A model generated the notes under the pieces. It was given only the letters and a program-made list of their open reading frames with translations. It was not told the origin of the DNA and ran no database searches. Below, in pieces: positions 10,562 through 22,876 of a stretch of 64,000 nucleotides of DNA. The DNA is taken from contig JABVXV010000344.1 in the NCBI GenBank assembly GCA_013365325.1, positions 1 to 64,000 of the forward strand. The letters run 5' to 3'. The stretch's first letter is position 1. Each line of letters opens with the position of its first letter. The translations under genes and the position numbers were made by a program. Origin of the DNA: Dipetalonema caudispina (Eukaryota; Nematoda; Chromadorea; Rhabditida; Onchocercidae).

Positions 10562-13393
10562 ATGTGCCTTTCATTCGTTGGACAACTTTTATTTGGTATC
10601 TTAATGGTCATTGCATTTGGATTGACCACTGTGTCACTGTTTCTACCCGGTTATTACTTTTGCAAAATTTAGTCATAAAGTTTTCAATTCTTTTAAATTT
10701 TCAAATTATGCTATTTATTTTCAATGAATGATTCAGAAACTAATGTTTGAAAAATTCCAGTTTGATTCGAGCAAAATGCTGCTTCAGTTAGAGTTTTAAA
10801 ACTTGGTTATTTTGTCATGAACATTTTTGAGTAATGTTGCCTTCTAGTTGAAGCAGTAAGGTGAGAAGTTAAAGAGTTATATCTTAATGAAGACAAAAGA
10901 GATAAATTCTTAATCATTTTGAACCTCTTCTTTTTCTTTTAATCTCCATTGATGTATCAAATCAATTCCTTTTAGCACCATGGAAGAAAAAAATAGCAAA
11001 AACTAAAACTCTATTCTAAAAGTCTCGCCGAGCAGATGGCGTCATTAATTGGTTCAAGAAGGATTGTATCAGTTTAATCAAGAAATCGTTTCATAAAATT
11101 ACTTCCATATCTTTGAAGTTCATTTCAGTCATAATTTTCAGGTTTGAAAGAATTGCAAGAAGCAGCAGCAAATGTAAGCGAAGATTTGAAACATTTCAGA
11201 ATCCCTAAAGAATTTGGTTCATTAAAAGCGCTGTGTCGATTTGCATCAACCGACAATGCCACTTTTAATGAGGGAACTGATTCTATCAGTTTTTGCAAAT
11301 ATTGGTTCCATGTAAGTTGTATCAAAGCAATTAAAAAATTTCAATGAGAAAGATTATTAATTAGTTGTGGGATCCATAAATGGATTCACAATTAGCGCGA
11401 ATATTTCACTTTCGAACATTAGGTTTATTATTTTGACGCTTCCGATTAAGATCAATGATTGCAACAATGCGATTGACAAAAAATTGCAACCGAAACCAAA
11501 TCCAAAATATTTGTACTGACAAAAGATACCATTCTTCATAAAGCAATATTCCTGCTGTGTAGTGCTAATGATTAAATTTTGAAATTTTTTAAAGTGATAG
11601 AATAGTTGCTGCAATTAAGTGAACCGTATAAATTCGATACTTTTGTAATTTTCATTATATCTTCACTTTGTAATTTCGTTTCTGAAAAAAAAAAATTGAA
11701 AAAAAGAAGAAATCTGGAATATGGCTATATTTTTCAATAATTTTTCAGCAATTAGAAGATTGGGAAAAGATAGTAGTGATATTGATGTGTTTATCTCTGA
11801 TTACCGAAATGATAACTATTTCTTGGACAATAATTTCATTCTTTGGATGTTATTGCCGAAAAATATGCATGCAATTATTACCAATATTTTCATTAATTGT
11901 TGCTTTATTTCTTTCCGCAGCAATAATCGTTTTTGCGGCAAACAATCAAAAAGTTATACGTACGTCTTTTTTTTTAATATGTACTCCATATTATTATAAA
12001 CTATGTTTCAAATATCAGAAAGTGAAATTTGCTCATTCTGAAATTTAATAATTTTTACTGAATAGCACGTTTTTTTTCAAATCCTTTTCAGAAACATACA
12101 GTCAAATGTTTGGCATAAAATATTAAAACGATATACTTTAGAGAGGGAATAGATATTTATCATATGATAGTTATTTACTTTAGGTATCACAGACCCATCC
12201 ATTTTTTTGTTATTAATTATCACACTTATTTTTTATCATGCTATTAATCATTCATTAATTAACATGCCTATCTCTTCAAGTAATTATCATATTTACCCAT
12301 CATCGCAAAAACTTCAAAAAATAGATGCCTTTTTCACTTGCGTTGAAATATTCTGAACGATTTATTGCATTACTTAGCCTACATTCAAATTCTTTCAATA
12401 TTTATTATTCATATGTTTCGCGTCTAATAGTTTCCTTTTGAATATTCGATTTAAAAGAAAGCAAATATGTATTTTTTGACACTAACATCACACTTGAGAT
12501 TTATAAAAACATAAATTGTGATACCATCACCGCCTGATATATCAATTGCACGACGTAGAAGTATGTTTCTAAGCAGAAATTTGTCTCCTATTCCACATTT
12601 GAAGTAAAAGATGAGAGTTGCTAAATTATTGTAGCAATGCTGTACTATTATTTAATTTTAATTGGTTTGCATGAAATTACATGTACTGTAGAATGCGATC
12701 AAAAATTTAACTACCATATGTAAATTAAAATAATGCAATATACAACATTACTATATATATATATATATATAGTCAGTAAGTTTTAATCGATCAATTTCTG
12801 AAGATTTGTATTAGCACTTTCGCATTTTCTTAAGTTTTAACACTTACATTTCCAAATTCAGAGCTACAGTGTGCATCACTTTCGTAAACTATCATGAAAG
12901 TTTATCCTTTCGCTCTTCATCGATTTGAAATTTTGCTAGCAAAATGTTAAAATTGTTACTTTTGTAGAATACCTCAGGATAAAAAAAGGAAATTAGATTT
13001 TAAAATAAGAAATTTAAGCGAGATAGAAACTTTATATAATTCAATTACAACCAATATCATTTATTGGTCATCTAAAAAAACACTTCCAGTCAGGTTACCG
13101 GATAAAAACCCATTGCTACTCTCTTTACAAAAGTCTAGACTAGAATAGTTACGCTATTGAATCTCACATTAAAGTCGACATTCTTTCAGTAATGTTCTAC
13201 CAATCTTAAATATAATTGGATACATTTATTTTCAGATAATATTGATTTTGCAAACCTGACAAGAAGCCTTGAAATAAAAATTCAGAATGAAGCTGATCGC
13301 AGGTTCTATTTGGTATGTAGCGCATTGGTCGTAGCAATTATAGATGTTTTTGTTGGCTGCTTGAATATTTGTTTCCTGAAATTCTGTTGCTAG
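10562..13393 (+). CDS. Claudin-like (nematode Clc-like) four-helix membrane protein, paralog 2
   Basis: Four exons: 10562-10649, 11142-11311, 11749-11959 and 13236-13393, in phases 1, 0, 1; 208 residues. Exon 1 begins MCLSFVGQLLFGIL and encodes helix 1 ending in FLPG. Exon 2 is the extracellular loop with one Cys in KALCRF and another in ISFCKYWF, at the same place near the exon end as in the other two paralogs. Exon 3 (211 nt) carries helices 2 and 3 separated by a Cys-rich turn (GCYCRKIC). Exon 4 carries helix 4 and ends in FLKFCC. Exons 1 and 3 have exactly the same lengths (88 and 211 nt) as in the gene at 15154, so the two arose by tandem duplication. Loop sequence has diverged strongly. 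Role unknown; plasma-membrane location is expected for the family. Confidence 0.85.
12752..12771. repeat. (TA)n microsatellite
   Basis: About ten TA units inside the long third intron (11960-13235) of the second claudin-like gene. Confidence 0.9.
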
Positions 13394-15153
13394 AAAAATG
13401 CATGTAGATGTGGTATGAAATTGCTATGTACCAGACTATAAATACATTCCAAATTAGGCTATCAGATACATTCCTAATCAGGCTATCAGATATATTCCTA
13501 ACCAGGCTATCAGATTGAAATATACTTTTTTTTAATGACTATTCCATCCAATCATTTATTCGTGCTACTGATAATAATTCTCCCGTTTTTTCTTGCAATT
13601 TGATGAATTTTTGGACTATTATTATTCATCGAATTGTTCTTTCTTGAATTTTGTTATTCACTTTGAATTCCATTTGTTTCTAGATTATTCATTTTATCGC
13701 TTTAACAAATGTTATTAAAACACTTTCTTCAATATTACAACACTTTCACACATTTTATTCAAATACATTTTTTTGAAAATGAATTATGTAAAATAGTGAC
13801 TTTTGATTTTTTCTTGTCATTGAATACAGAATTTCTAAAGAGTCAAATTTTTATTCACAAATTCCTATAAGCATTATAACGATTATTGTTTGTAAGATAA
13901 TTTCTTAATAGGTTTTAAATGATACATATACACGCCCACATATAAGTTTTTTGTTCGTTTATTACTTTTAATTTTTAAATGCAAGAAGTAATTGAAAGAT
14001 GTACGATATTTTTATCGATGAAAGATTTTCTACATTTGTTACTTTGAAATTAATAGTATATTTTATATATTTCTTACGAATGGTATACTATTTGACGCGG
14101 GTTATTTCCTCCTAAAGTTCTTGTTAAATCTAAATTACATCATATTAATTTACACATGCATGCATAAATACATTTTGATGAATTGATTATTTCACATAAA
14201 AGCAATTTCTTTCTTGCAAATATTCCGTCAAATCCAAATAAAATGAAAAGAATCCTACACTCTCACATCCATCCCTGCATTGAAAATCTATTCATCATCT
14301 ATCAAACGAAATTATTTTATTTAATTGTGCAAGCATTTTCAGTCTGAAACAAAATGAAATGCTACTCAAAATATTATATTGAAATAAGTTTAGTTTTCCT
14401 TCATCGTCATATTTACATTTATTTATTTGCTCAATAAATTTTTTATTCGTTTAGTAGAACGCGTATCATTCAAATTTGCAGAAAGACATTATAAGAAGAG
14501 TTCTCCGCCATGATATTTTGCTTATTTTGTTGCTGATAAAAATTTTACGAAATTTATTTCTGCTCGTATTACTACTTCTATTTAACTGTTCTTCACTGCA
14601 TATTTAGAACAACTGGTTGTGCTATGTATTTTTATTGGGCACAAAAATCAATTCGTTTTTTTTTTTTTCTGCTGCATCTTTAAAGTGCTGTCATTCTTTT
14701 GACCAATACATCACTATTACATTCCTAACTACTTCCTATACTTTTAGTACAACTGGTTATGCTGTATATTCCTATACTGTTAGGCTCATTTATTGATAGA
14801 AAATTTCCAAATTTCACCAATTTCATTCCCAATATGATTGTTAAGTTTTCCAATAGATCAGATAGTTTAGTTGATCAAATCATTTGGTTAAACTGTCGAT
14901 GGCATCGACTATTTATCCTTATTATATCAAATATAGCAGTATTGTTGCTTCGCTTTCATAATATTAACTTCCTAAATACTACTAAACTATTATGCTAATT
15001 ATAGATTCTTGGACCCTAACATTATTCGATTTTGTTGTTTACCAAAATATTTAATGAGATGTAATCTCCTTGGTTTTATAAATTTCGATTATTTCGTTAA
15101 TCTCAGAAAGGTTAATTGCAGAATTTCTATAGAAACAATCAAAAGAAAGGACA
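13394..15153. other. Intergenic between claudin-like paralogs 2 and 3
   Basis: No gene seen. Holds a 24-bp minisatellite at about 13445-13515. Two partly similar segments (acaactggttGTGCTatg near 14610 and acaactggttATGCTgta near 14750) look like a small local duplication. An open frame at 14759-14998 overlaps the latter but has no family features. Confidence 0.55.
13445..13515. repeat. 24-bp minisatellite, three units
   Basis: Three tandem units of the form ATTCCTAATCAGGCTATCAG plus four bases, differing at a few positions, starting about 50 bases after the stop codon of the second claudin-like gene. It may lie in that gene's 3' untranslated region. Confidence 0.9.
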
Positions 15154-16684
15154 ATGTGTGTTTCAATGATTGGTCAACTAGTATTTGCTATAGTAATGTT
15201 CGTCACATTGATGTTAACCATTACTGCTTTTGTTACACCCGGTACAATTTTTAAAGTTCCAATTATGGAAAGTCGAAATTCGTATCTGTCACCATAACAT
15301 AACACGCATGATCAGCAAATTTTCCACTACTTTATTAATCAGTCTGAATATGTCTGTTATATTATAATATAGTAATTATAGTATCGTGTTGTAGAGAGAT
15401 TTTTCCTTTTTCGATAATCATTTATTCAATTAAATAATATAGCTGGAAAAATAAGGTTTGGACAAGCTTCAAATCAATCGTTAATCCGTATAAACTATAT
15501 GATTTATAAAATAAAAGCGATAAAACTGCTCTTGCGCTTTTTTTATTACATCTTAGTTTTAAATAAAAATAAAATTTCGTATTTTATAAGTGAAGCGTTA
15601 TCCGAAATCAAGCTATGTTTCAAATTAAAATTGGAATTATGTTGTAAATTCTCTTTTTTTTTGAATACTGCATGATTTTAATTTTGAAATAAACAGCCTA
15701 AAATCGAAACCAACATACTGAAAAGTAAATAAGTAAATAATGTAGTAAATAACTGATATTTTCATTGTAAGAATACCGTATAGTATAAATTTCAAGGTTG
15801 GAGGTCATTTTCGGTAGTAAAGGGTAATGAAAGTGAGGCAAAGAAATATTCAATGCCAGAAACAATGGGACTTCTTTGGTGCACCTCACCTACATCTGAA
15901 AATAATCTAAAAATTGATTATTGTCAACTATGGCAGAATGTAAGTTCTCATATTTACCTTTTTACATTGAAGCATTTTATAATTTGTTAAACAAATTGAA
16001 GTGTGTTGGAGACAATTACCGTTTTTCTGTGCTACGGTCTATATGAAACACTATCCTACTTGATTCCATCATTGTAAATACTAATTAAACTTAGTGATGA
16101 AAATAATAGTTAATTATAAAAGAACCAAATATTTTCAGAATAAGCCAAAATGTGACGAAAATGTTACAAAATTAATGATTGCAACATTAGTCCTAGAGAT
16201 TGGCTCACTAATTTGGGTCACTGTAACATTCTGTGCTTGTTGTTGCCGTGAATTTTGGATTTTCTTTCTACCATTAGTAGCTTTTTTGACCACAATAACA
16301 CTAGCTATTGCATTATTCATATACACTGGCAATAATAAAACAGCTTTCGGTTAGTAGTTTCAATTTCTATAAAAGATAACTGTAATTTATCATTTATTTT
16401 CCGATTCTTTCTCTTTCCGTAGAATATGACAAATTTTCATGAAATTTCAATAGGAGAAAAAAAGAATAGGGATCAAACGTAATCATATTTTATTTTTGTA
16501 ATAAATTACAAATTATTGTTCAAAATTTTCAGACATATTAAATGAAAGGAAAGAAGCTGCATCAGAAGCTTATCATGTTAACTTCTTCTACAGCTATTAT
16601 ATAACCTGGGCTGCTTTATCTCTGGCCACTATTTGCATTTTGGTTGGTGCTTTTGCCAAGAAAATTGCTCATATTTGTTGTTAA
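15154..16684 (+). CDS. Claudin-like (nematode Clc-like) four-helix membrane protein, paralog 3
   Basis: Four exons: 15154-15241, 15860-15939, 16139-16349 and 16533-16684, in phases 1, 0, 1; 176 residues. Start MCVSMIGQLVFAIVMF closely parallels the second paralog; helix 1 ends in FVTPG. The extracellular exon is very short (80 nt against 170 and 167), containing GLLWC and IDYCQLWQN, so the loop retains the two cysteines but has lost most other residues. Exon 3 has helices 2 and 3 around a FCACCCREFW turn. Exon 4 contributes helix 4 and ends HICC. An AATAAA at about 16863 could serve polyadenylation. As the smallest of the three it may be a minimal or specialised member; function is not evident from sequence. 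Confidence 0.85.
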
Positions 16685-18359
16685 TTGTACATATCATGTT
16701 AATAATATGGCAGTCCTTTTTTTATAAATTCGGCAAGATCAACTGATAAAGAACAGATGTATCATTTACAATGTATCGTGTGAAGCATTTCTATAATTTT
16801 GCACAACCCGTAAAGCTATAACTAATTACTTCATAGAATACGATATAATGAAACTAATTAAGAATAAATTTCCACTTGCTTACTACTCAACGGCAACTTT
16901 AATATAATTTTAGTTCAAACAGGAATCTTTCTATCTCAACCGCTTTTTTCGAATTGTATAATTTGTTCAGTAATAGAAACAGTTTCTTTTTGCTTTTATT
17001 CTTTTAAAAATTTGTTCCTTTATCAAGTTGACATGTATATAAAAGGTTTGCTTTATTATATTACGTAATGTGTAATTCGGAATTCTTTTTATGCCTGAGA
17101 ATTTTTCTTATCATCTGCTTAAATATATATACATTATACAATATTTGATATCATACTCACTTTTTGTCCCGACGATGTTATCAAAAATAGGCATGCTGAA
17201 ACATCTTTAATTACATTGTAAAATTTTGAAGCATTTTATAAAATAAATTAGAGACATAAGAGAGAAGTTAATAAGTGACTTAAATTTATTTAAATGATAA
17301 TATTTTGAAAAATTGTTTGAACAAAATATTTATACTATTTTAGGAATTAAAAATTCAATTTCAGAATGGTATAGTTCTGAGAAAGATAGATAGAGGAGAA
17401 ATATATGTGTGTTATGAGTAATCTATGGTATGAGAAGGTTTGACTTCAACTTTCATGATCAGTGATAAGTTTCATACAATTTTTCTTTATCCAACTGGCT
17501 AGAAGTGTATGAAACGTGAAATAGAGTACTGCAGAATAATGCTATTTATTGTATTTTACTAATTCTATTGATAATCATTACTTTTATATTAGTTATTGTT
17601 ATCACCAATAATTATTATCATCGTTACTAATTACTGTTATTAATTATTGCCATTATAAAAAAATATGGATAAATATTTATGAAATTAATGGCCAAAGACA
17701 AGGATATAGAAAAATTGACAAAAGTAGAAATGCGAGAAAAAAGGAGGGGAATGAGAAAGAGAGCGGAGATAGACAACAGGGAGAAAGTGGATGGAGTGGT
17801 GAAATGAGTTCAGCTAGAAGTTGAGGTAGAGATTGAGAGTAAGTCGTCGTTTATCAATTTTGTTTGCTAGTATTTAGACTTGTTTAACTTCCCGGGCTCT
17901 TTATTTAGCTTGTTGGCCAAGGGAGAGGGAAAGCTATTAGATAGGGTTTCGTAGCGTAAACACATCTGTTGACGTATGGTCACGTGAAATATTGTGTCCT
18001 ACTATACCTCTTTGGAGCAGTGCACAAATTGCGAAGCGTAATTACTTTGTTTGAATGTTACACAGAGTGCAATTTCTTGAATTATTCTTTGAATTTTATT
18101 TCGAATAAGATATATTCATGTTTAATTCGAGAAACCATGTAAAATATGACGCTTGTTCTGTTCTTTGACTTCGGCAACTACCATAGTATATTATGTTGAA
18201 AAATGAATTTTGGCAACAACCTTTTTTATGACTTTTCTGCAGTACTGCGTTGAAAAAGATGAAGTCCATGTTTATTTTAAATAAACATTTTAAATATGAC
18301 CTTATGTTTCAATAAACATCCGAAGGCCAATTACCATTTTGATTATTAATGATTTAAGA
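16685..18359. other. Intergenic: upstream region of the EED-like gene
   Basis: No gene seen. The last 500 bases (about 17870-18070) are less AT-rich and include an 8-bp palindrome TCACGTGA at 17980-17987. A purine-rich stretch lies at 17720-17850. These could belong to the promoter of the WD40 gene. Confidence 0.5.
17980..17987. promoter_or_regulatory. E-box palindrome TCACGTGA upstream of the EED-like gene
   Basis: A CACGTG core with symmetric flanks lies about 370 bases upstream of the start codon in a locally GC-richer segment. Regulatory function is inferred. Confidence 0.25.
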
Positions 18360-21300
18360 ATGTCGCTTGGAAGGGTATCCAGTCCGAGTGGTACCAGTGA
18401 AGCAAGCCAGTCTTCATCCTATTCGAATAACCAACGGGTAAATTTAGCTTCATTTATTTGTGCTTTTAAAAGTATATAATAAATTGACTAAAACTGAAAT
18501 CCATTGTCTTCTTTGAGGATGGGTCATCAAGGTCAGATAGAGTAAAGTTAGAGCATTCCAATACCCAGTATTCGGCGCAGTAGCGGAAGCTCATTGAATT
18601 TAGCTGATGTGCGGTAGTTAGCAGGACATAGTGTCGTCTGTGCATTCGTGAGGAAGCTAGTAATACTTCGACCTCAAACTGTTTAATTATTGCTTTTTTG
18701 TGATTAGTCTTCTGGATACAAGTAATTACTATGTGTAGAGCATTGATTGTAGGTCAATGATCTTTTCAGAGAAGTAGGAAATCGATGAAGTTATCAGCTT
18801 CTCTTCGAAGCCCACCAAGGATACCCTTCAAGCACCTCACCACTGTTTATGTTAGTTAAATTGTATAATCTTGAAATATGATTATTTTCAGCTTTTTTTG
18901 TACTTTGTTAGTTAATTGATTAGTTCCACGTTAAGAATTATTTCTCTATACCGACATAATTGTTTTTTATTCGATTAAACATAGAACTGAAGAAGATATT
19001 TTAACATTATCATTTTTGAAGTTCATTTTCCTTCTTTGTTTTGATAAAGACAGTGTTCGTAGTTCTGAAGATGGTTACCATCTAATCATTTCTATCCATG
19101 TTAAAATTACATTTATCCATAAAAAATGATTTGTTTTAAAATCCTTAAGAAAAGAGAAGGTTTTGTATTTTTCTGGAATTCCTTTTTCTCCTTAAGGAAC
19201 GAGATTATTCGGGTGGTCGACGTTGTTTAGAAGAGAAAGATATCGAGTCCAAATAGTAATTTGATATTTCAGGAAGGGCATAAGAAGACAATATATGGTG
19301 TTGCATTTAGTCCGTATCTTATTGCTAATCCACATTTTGCGACTGTTGGGGAAAATCGAGTGAGGTTTTTTACTTTCCTGAAAAAACAGTTGTTGACGGC
19401 GAGAGATTATTTTAAGCATCATTTCGTATATCAAGATGTCGTGATTTACATTTTGGAGCTCGACAAACTTGTCTTTTGGATCTCTAGTAGAAGTAATTTC
19501 TGAGCAGATGAGACTTTTTAATATGTAATTAATATAGGTCATGCTTTTTTTTCTTAGCTATACAGTTGGTTGGTTTCTTTATGCTTCAAACACAGAAGCG
19601 GTCATAAATTATTTTCTGTTGACCTTCTACCCTACTCAGCTAAACCATTTTTAAATATAGGTGTCGATATATGCAATCACAAAAGATGGAAACGGTGTAA
19701 AGCTGTTGAGAAGTTTCCACGATTCAGCGGTAAGGAAACATTCTTATGTTTTACATTCAGTAGTAAGTTTGGGTTGTGAGGTTTTTTCTTCATGTTTATT
19801 TCATTTAAATAACCTTTTTTCTTTGGGTGTCAAGCTTGATTCTTCAGAAAACTGAATGGTTTTTTTCCGTCTGTTGGGCATATGATACTGAAAATGACGT
19901 ACATGTCGTGATTGCTGGTGGGAATCGAGGAATTATACGAGTAATAGATGTCGTCACGGGTGATCTCGTTAATGTTCGTTTATTTATTTATGTTTTAACA
20001 ATGTTTCTGCAGATGTTTGGCATATAATGTAAGAATATAGTGTTCTTATTTGCAATTAGTGTTTTTGAATTACGTACACATTTCATAACTTTGTTGGGCA
20101 AGATTTAAAATAATTTCAGAGTTTGATAGGACATGGTGATGCCGTAAATGATGTTCGTGTTTTCCCAAACGATTCCATGATTATTGCTTCGGCCAGCAAG
20201 GATTTCACAGCTAGGATATGGAATATTCACAACAGTGCTTGTTTAGCTATTCTAGGTGGAGTCGAAGGCCATTTAGATCAAGTTATATCAGTGGCAAGTT
20301 TATGAGCGAACAGTTTTCCAGAAGTTTTATCTTAGAACGTTACAAATTCGTTTTTGATTTGAGTACTATTTTTTGAATGGATGTGACGTCTTTGCTTATT
20401 TCGTAAGAATTATATATTGTCTCTCAAATCATATACTTAACGGTAGATCTGTTATTTATCTTATAGGATAAGCAGTTTATTTTAATCTTATTTCATAGGA
20501 TTTTGATGCTGAGAGTGAATATTTGGCATCGGCAAGCATGGATCATACCGTCAAGTTGTGGTATGTAGGAAAAGGGAGTGGTGTTGATCGACTGGTTGAG
20601 CAGTCTAAAGCTGATCTCAGAGTAAATAGTTTCTCGCATTATTTTTTGTCAATACATTCAGGAATTTCAGTAATCCAGTGCTATCAGTTATTGAAAATTT
20701 TATTTTAAAAGGTTGGCTTGGCGTAGGCAAGAATCATCGTTAGTTATATATGGTATTCAAACACTTTTTCGGGGGATTAATTTAATCATTTAACGTGCTT
20801 ATGTTTTCGTGCTATTCATTATTTAAAAAAAAGTTTTTTATCGAAGTATTGGTCTCATACTTGCAAGTGCATATTGCTTATGGTTCATAAGCTAGTTAAA
20901 AATAATACCTCTGATTTTGCCAAGAACGTATTGCAGCTGGTTGATTTTCCAGCCGAAATACATTATCCTCGTTGTAGCACCCGCGATGTACATACCAATT
21001 ACGTTGACTGCGTTCGCATTTTCCATAGACTCATATTTTCCAAGGTAAACATTGTCATTTTCATCTTTTTTGAATTACTTTGATCCTATAAGTTATCGTG
21101 AATATTTGGAGAATGAGTAAAGATTATGAGAAAGGAGTGGCCGGGGTTAGGAATAGTAACGATAGACACATTCTCGTAATATAGATTTTCCAAAAGTGAA
21201 TAAAAACAAAAACTAATACCAGTCAACCGAAAACGAAATAGCTTTATGGAAATTCGGTGACTTTGACGATTTGGTCTCTGGACAAGGTAATAAAGTAAAG

Positions 21301-22114
21301 ACCGAAACGTGCGTTATTCATTTTCGTCAAATGGAATTACCGGAAACTAATATGTGGTATATTAAGTTTGAAATTGATCCGCTGGAAAAGGTAATTTATT
21401 GACATTTTACTTTTGATCTCATCCAAACTTTGGTAAGACTCCCATCTCAGTAAAATCCTGAATAAATTTTTGTCTACCATTGTTACTATTGGATACTGGT
21501 TGATGAGGAATGATGTAGGTGGGATTGTGCGAAGTCGTATTTCATACTCTAACAACATGTAAATACTACTGATTTATGGAGTAGTAGTATTCTATTCTTT
21601 TGTACTTGAAACTAAAGATTAGATATTGGAAAGAGATACCATATCTGAAAAAGGCTATTAGAATGAGCACTGCAAGATTTTCCATCTTGAATTGTTATGC
21701 TGTTGAATTTCAGTACCTTGTCTGTGGTAATCAAAAAGGTGAAATTCACATATGGGAAATTAACAATGGTTCGTTACCATCCATAAAGAGGTTTGTATTG
21801 GGTTTTTGTGCTCAATCTATCATGGATAGTATTGAGCAAAATTTGATAATTCTACTTGGAAGGTTTTTTTCTTCATAAGTCAATTGTACCTCGATCTTAC
21901 AACTTTAATTTTTTCGAGAAGTTTAGGTTTAGTATGTCGGTCAAAAATTTTTTTTCTTTTTTTTGATTTCGTGAAATATATTTCCAGTAATCATGTGTTG
22001 TGTCCCAAAGATGTCGGGTGTGCCATTAGGCAGATTGCATTTAGCCCATGTGGTCAGCATATGATTGCTGTAGCTGACGATGCAAGTATATCCAGGTTTG
22101 CGAGACGAATGTGA
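18360..22114 (+). CDS. EED / extra sex combs WD40 protein (Polycomb PRC2 subunit)
   Basis: Eleven exons: 18360-18437, 18770-18850, 19273-19359, 19661-19729, 19848-19973, 20120-20293, 20499-20621, 20937-21044, 21223-21390, 21714-21790, 21988-22114; 405 residues. It matches EED (C. elegans MES-6), the beta-propeller subunit of PRC2 that binds trimethyl-lysine and stimulates H3K27 methylation. Diagnostic blocks in order: [97 protein letters not shown] and a C-terminal DDASISRF. The methyl-lysine cage positions are all aromatic: Tyr61, Phe111, Trp327, Tyr328. The N-terminal 50 residues are Ser/Arg-rich and unstructured. Intron 6 is best read with a GC donor (GTG|gcaagt at 20294), which keeps ISV-DFD aligned with EED; a gt donor three bases earlier would drop one residue. 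It converges on the channel gene downstream. Confidence 0.95.
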
Positions 22115-22876
22115 AATTTGCATTAGATCATTGTATTTTACAAATGTAGTTTGTTCTTATCTACGAATCCTACAAATTAAACAAACTGATGGATGTGTAT
22201 AAGTTTCAAATTTTCTGGTTTACAAATTATTTCTTATCATTTCCACGGGTACTTAGCGTGTTTTTGGCATATTTTTTTTTTATTTGTTGTCACTTCATTT
22301 CTTTTCAAAGAATATGGTGACCTCTCTACCTCGTATTGTTCTATGTTAAATTACCTTTACTTTGATTTCCAACAGAAGTAGATTATTGTTTGTTAAAGTT
22401 TCATCTTCAACTTTGGTGCTTGTTTTGAGCCGTTCCTCTTTTATACTCAATTCCAGCTACTCTGAATACAGTAAACGTATAATCTTTTTATTTATTGAAC
22501 AGTACAATCCAGCAGTAGCAAAGCGGATATATAGTAGATTTATTCTGATGAGCAATTATTAGAGTGGTTTATATTACTCTTTGATTGTGGCAGCTGTTAC
22601 TGGTACCTACTAAATGTTGGGCTTCAGATATAGTTCTGTTGGTGAAGTGATAGTAGCAGTTTAATTTATTGTTCATAGTACCTTATGCAGATGTCAAAGA
22701 TAGGACGTCATTAAATATCTTTCGATGGACTTTAGCATTACGATGATCTTTCTCTTATTACTCTGAACTTCCAAGCTGTTCTGAATCCAAATTTGAGAGA
22801 TCGAGAAAGACAATATGAACATAGTTCAACTATATTTACGTGAAGATGGATGGGATCTTCTTTTGAAACAGTTTTA
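22115..22876. other. Short intergenic gap between convergent genes
   Basis: About 760 bases separate the stop codons of the EED-like gene (+) and the channel gene (-). It must hold both 3' untranslated regions. Open frames here on the + strand show no family features. Confidence 0.6.
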
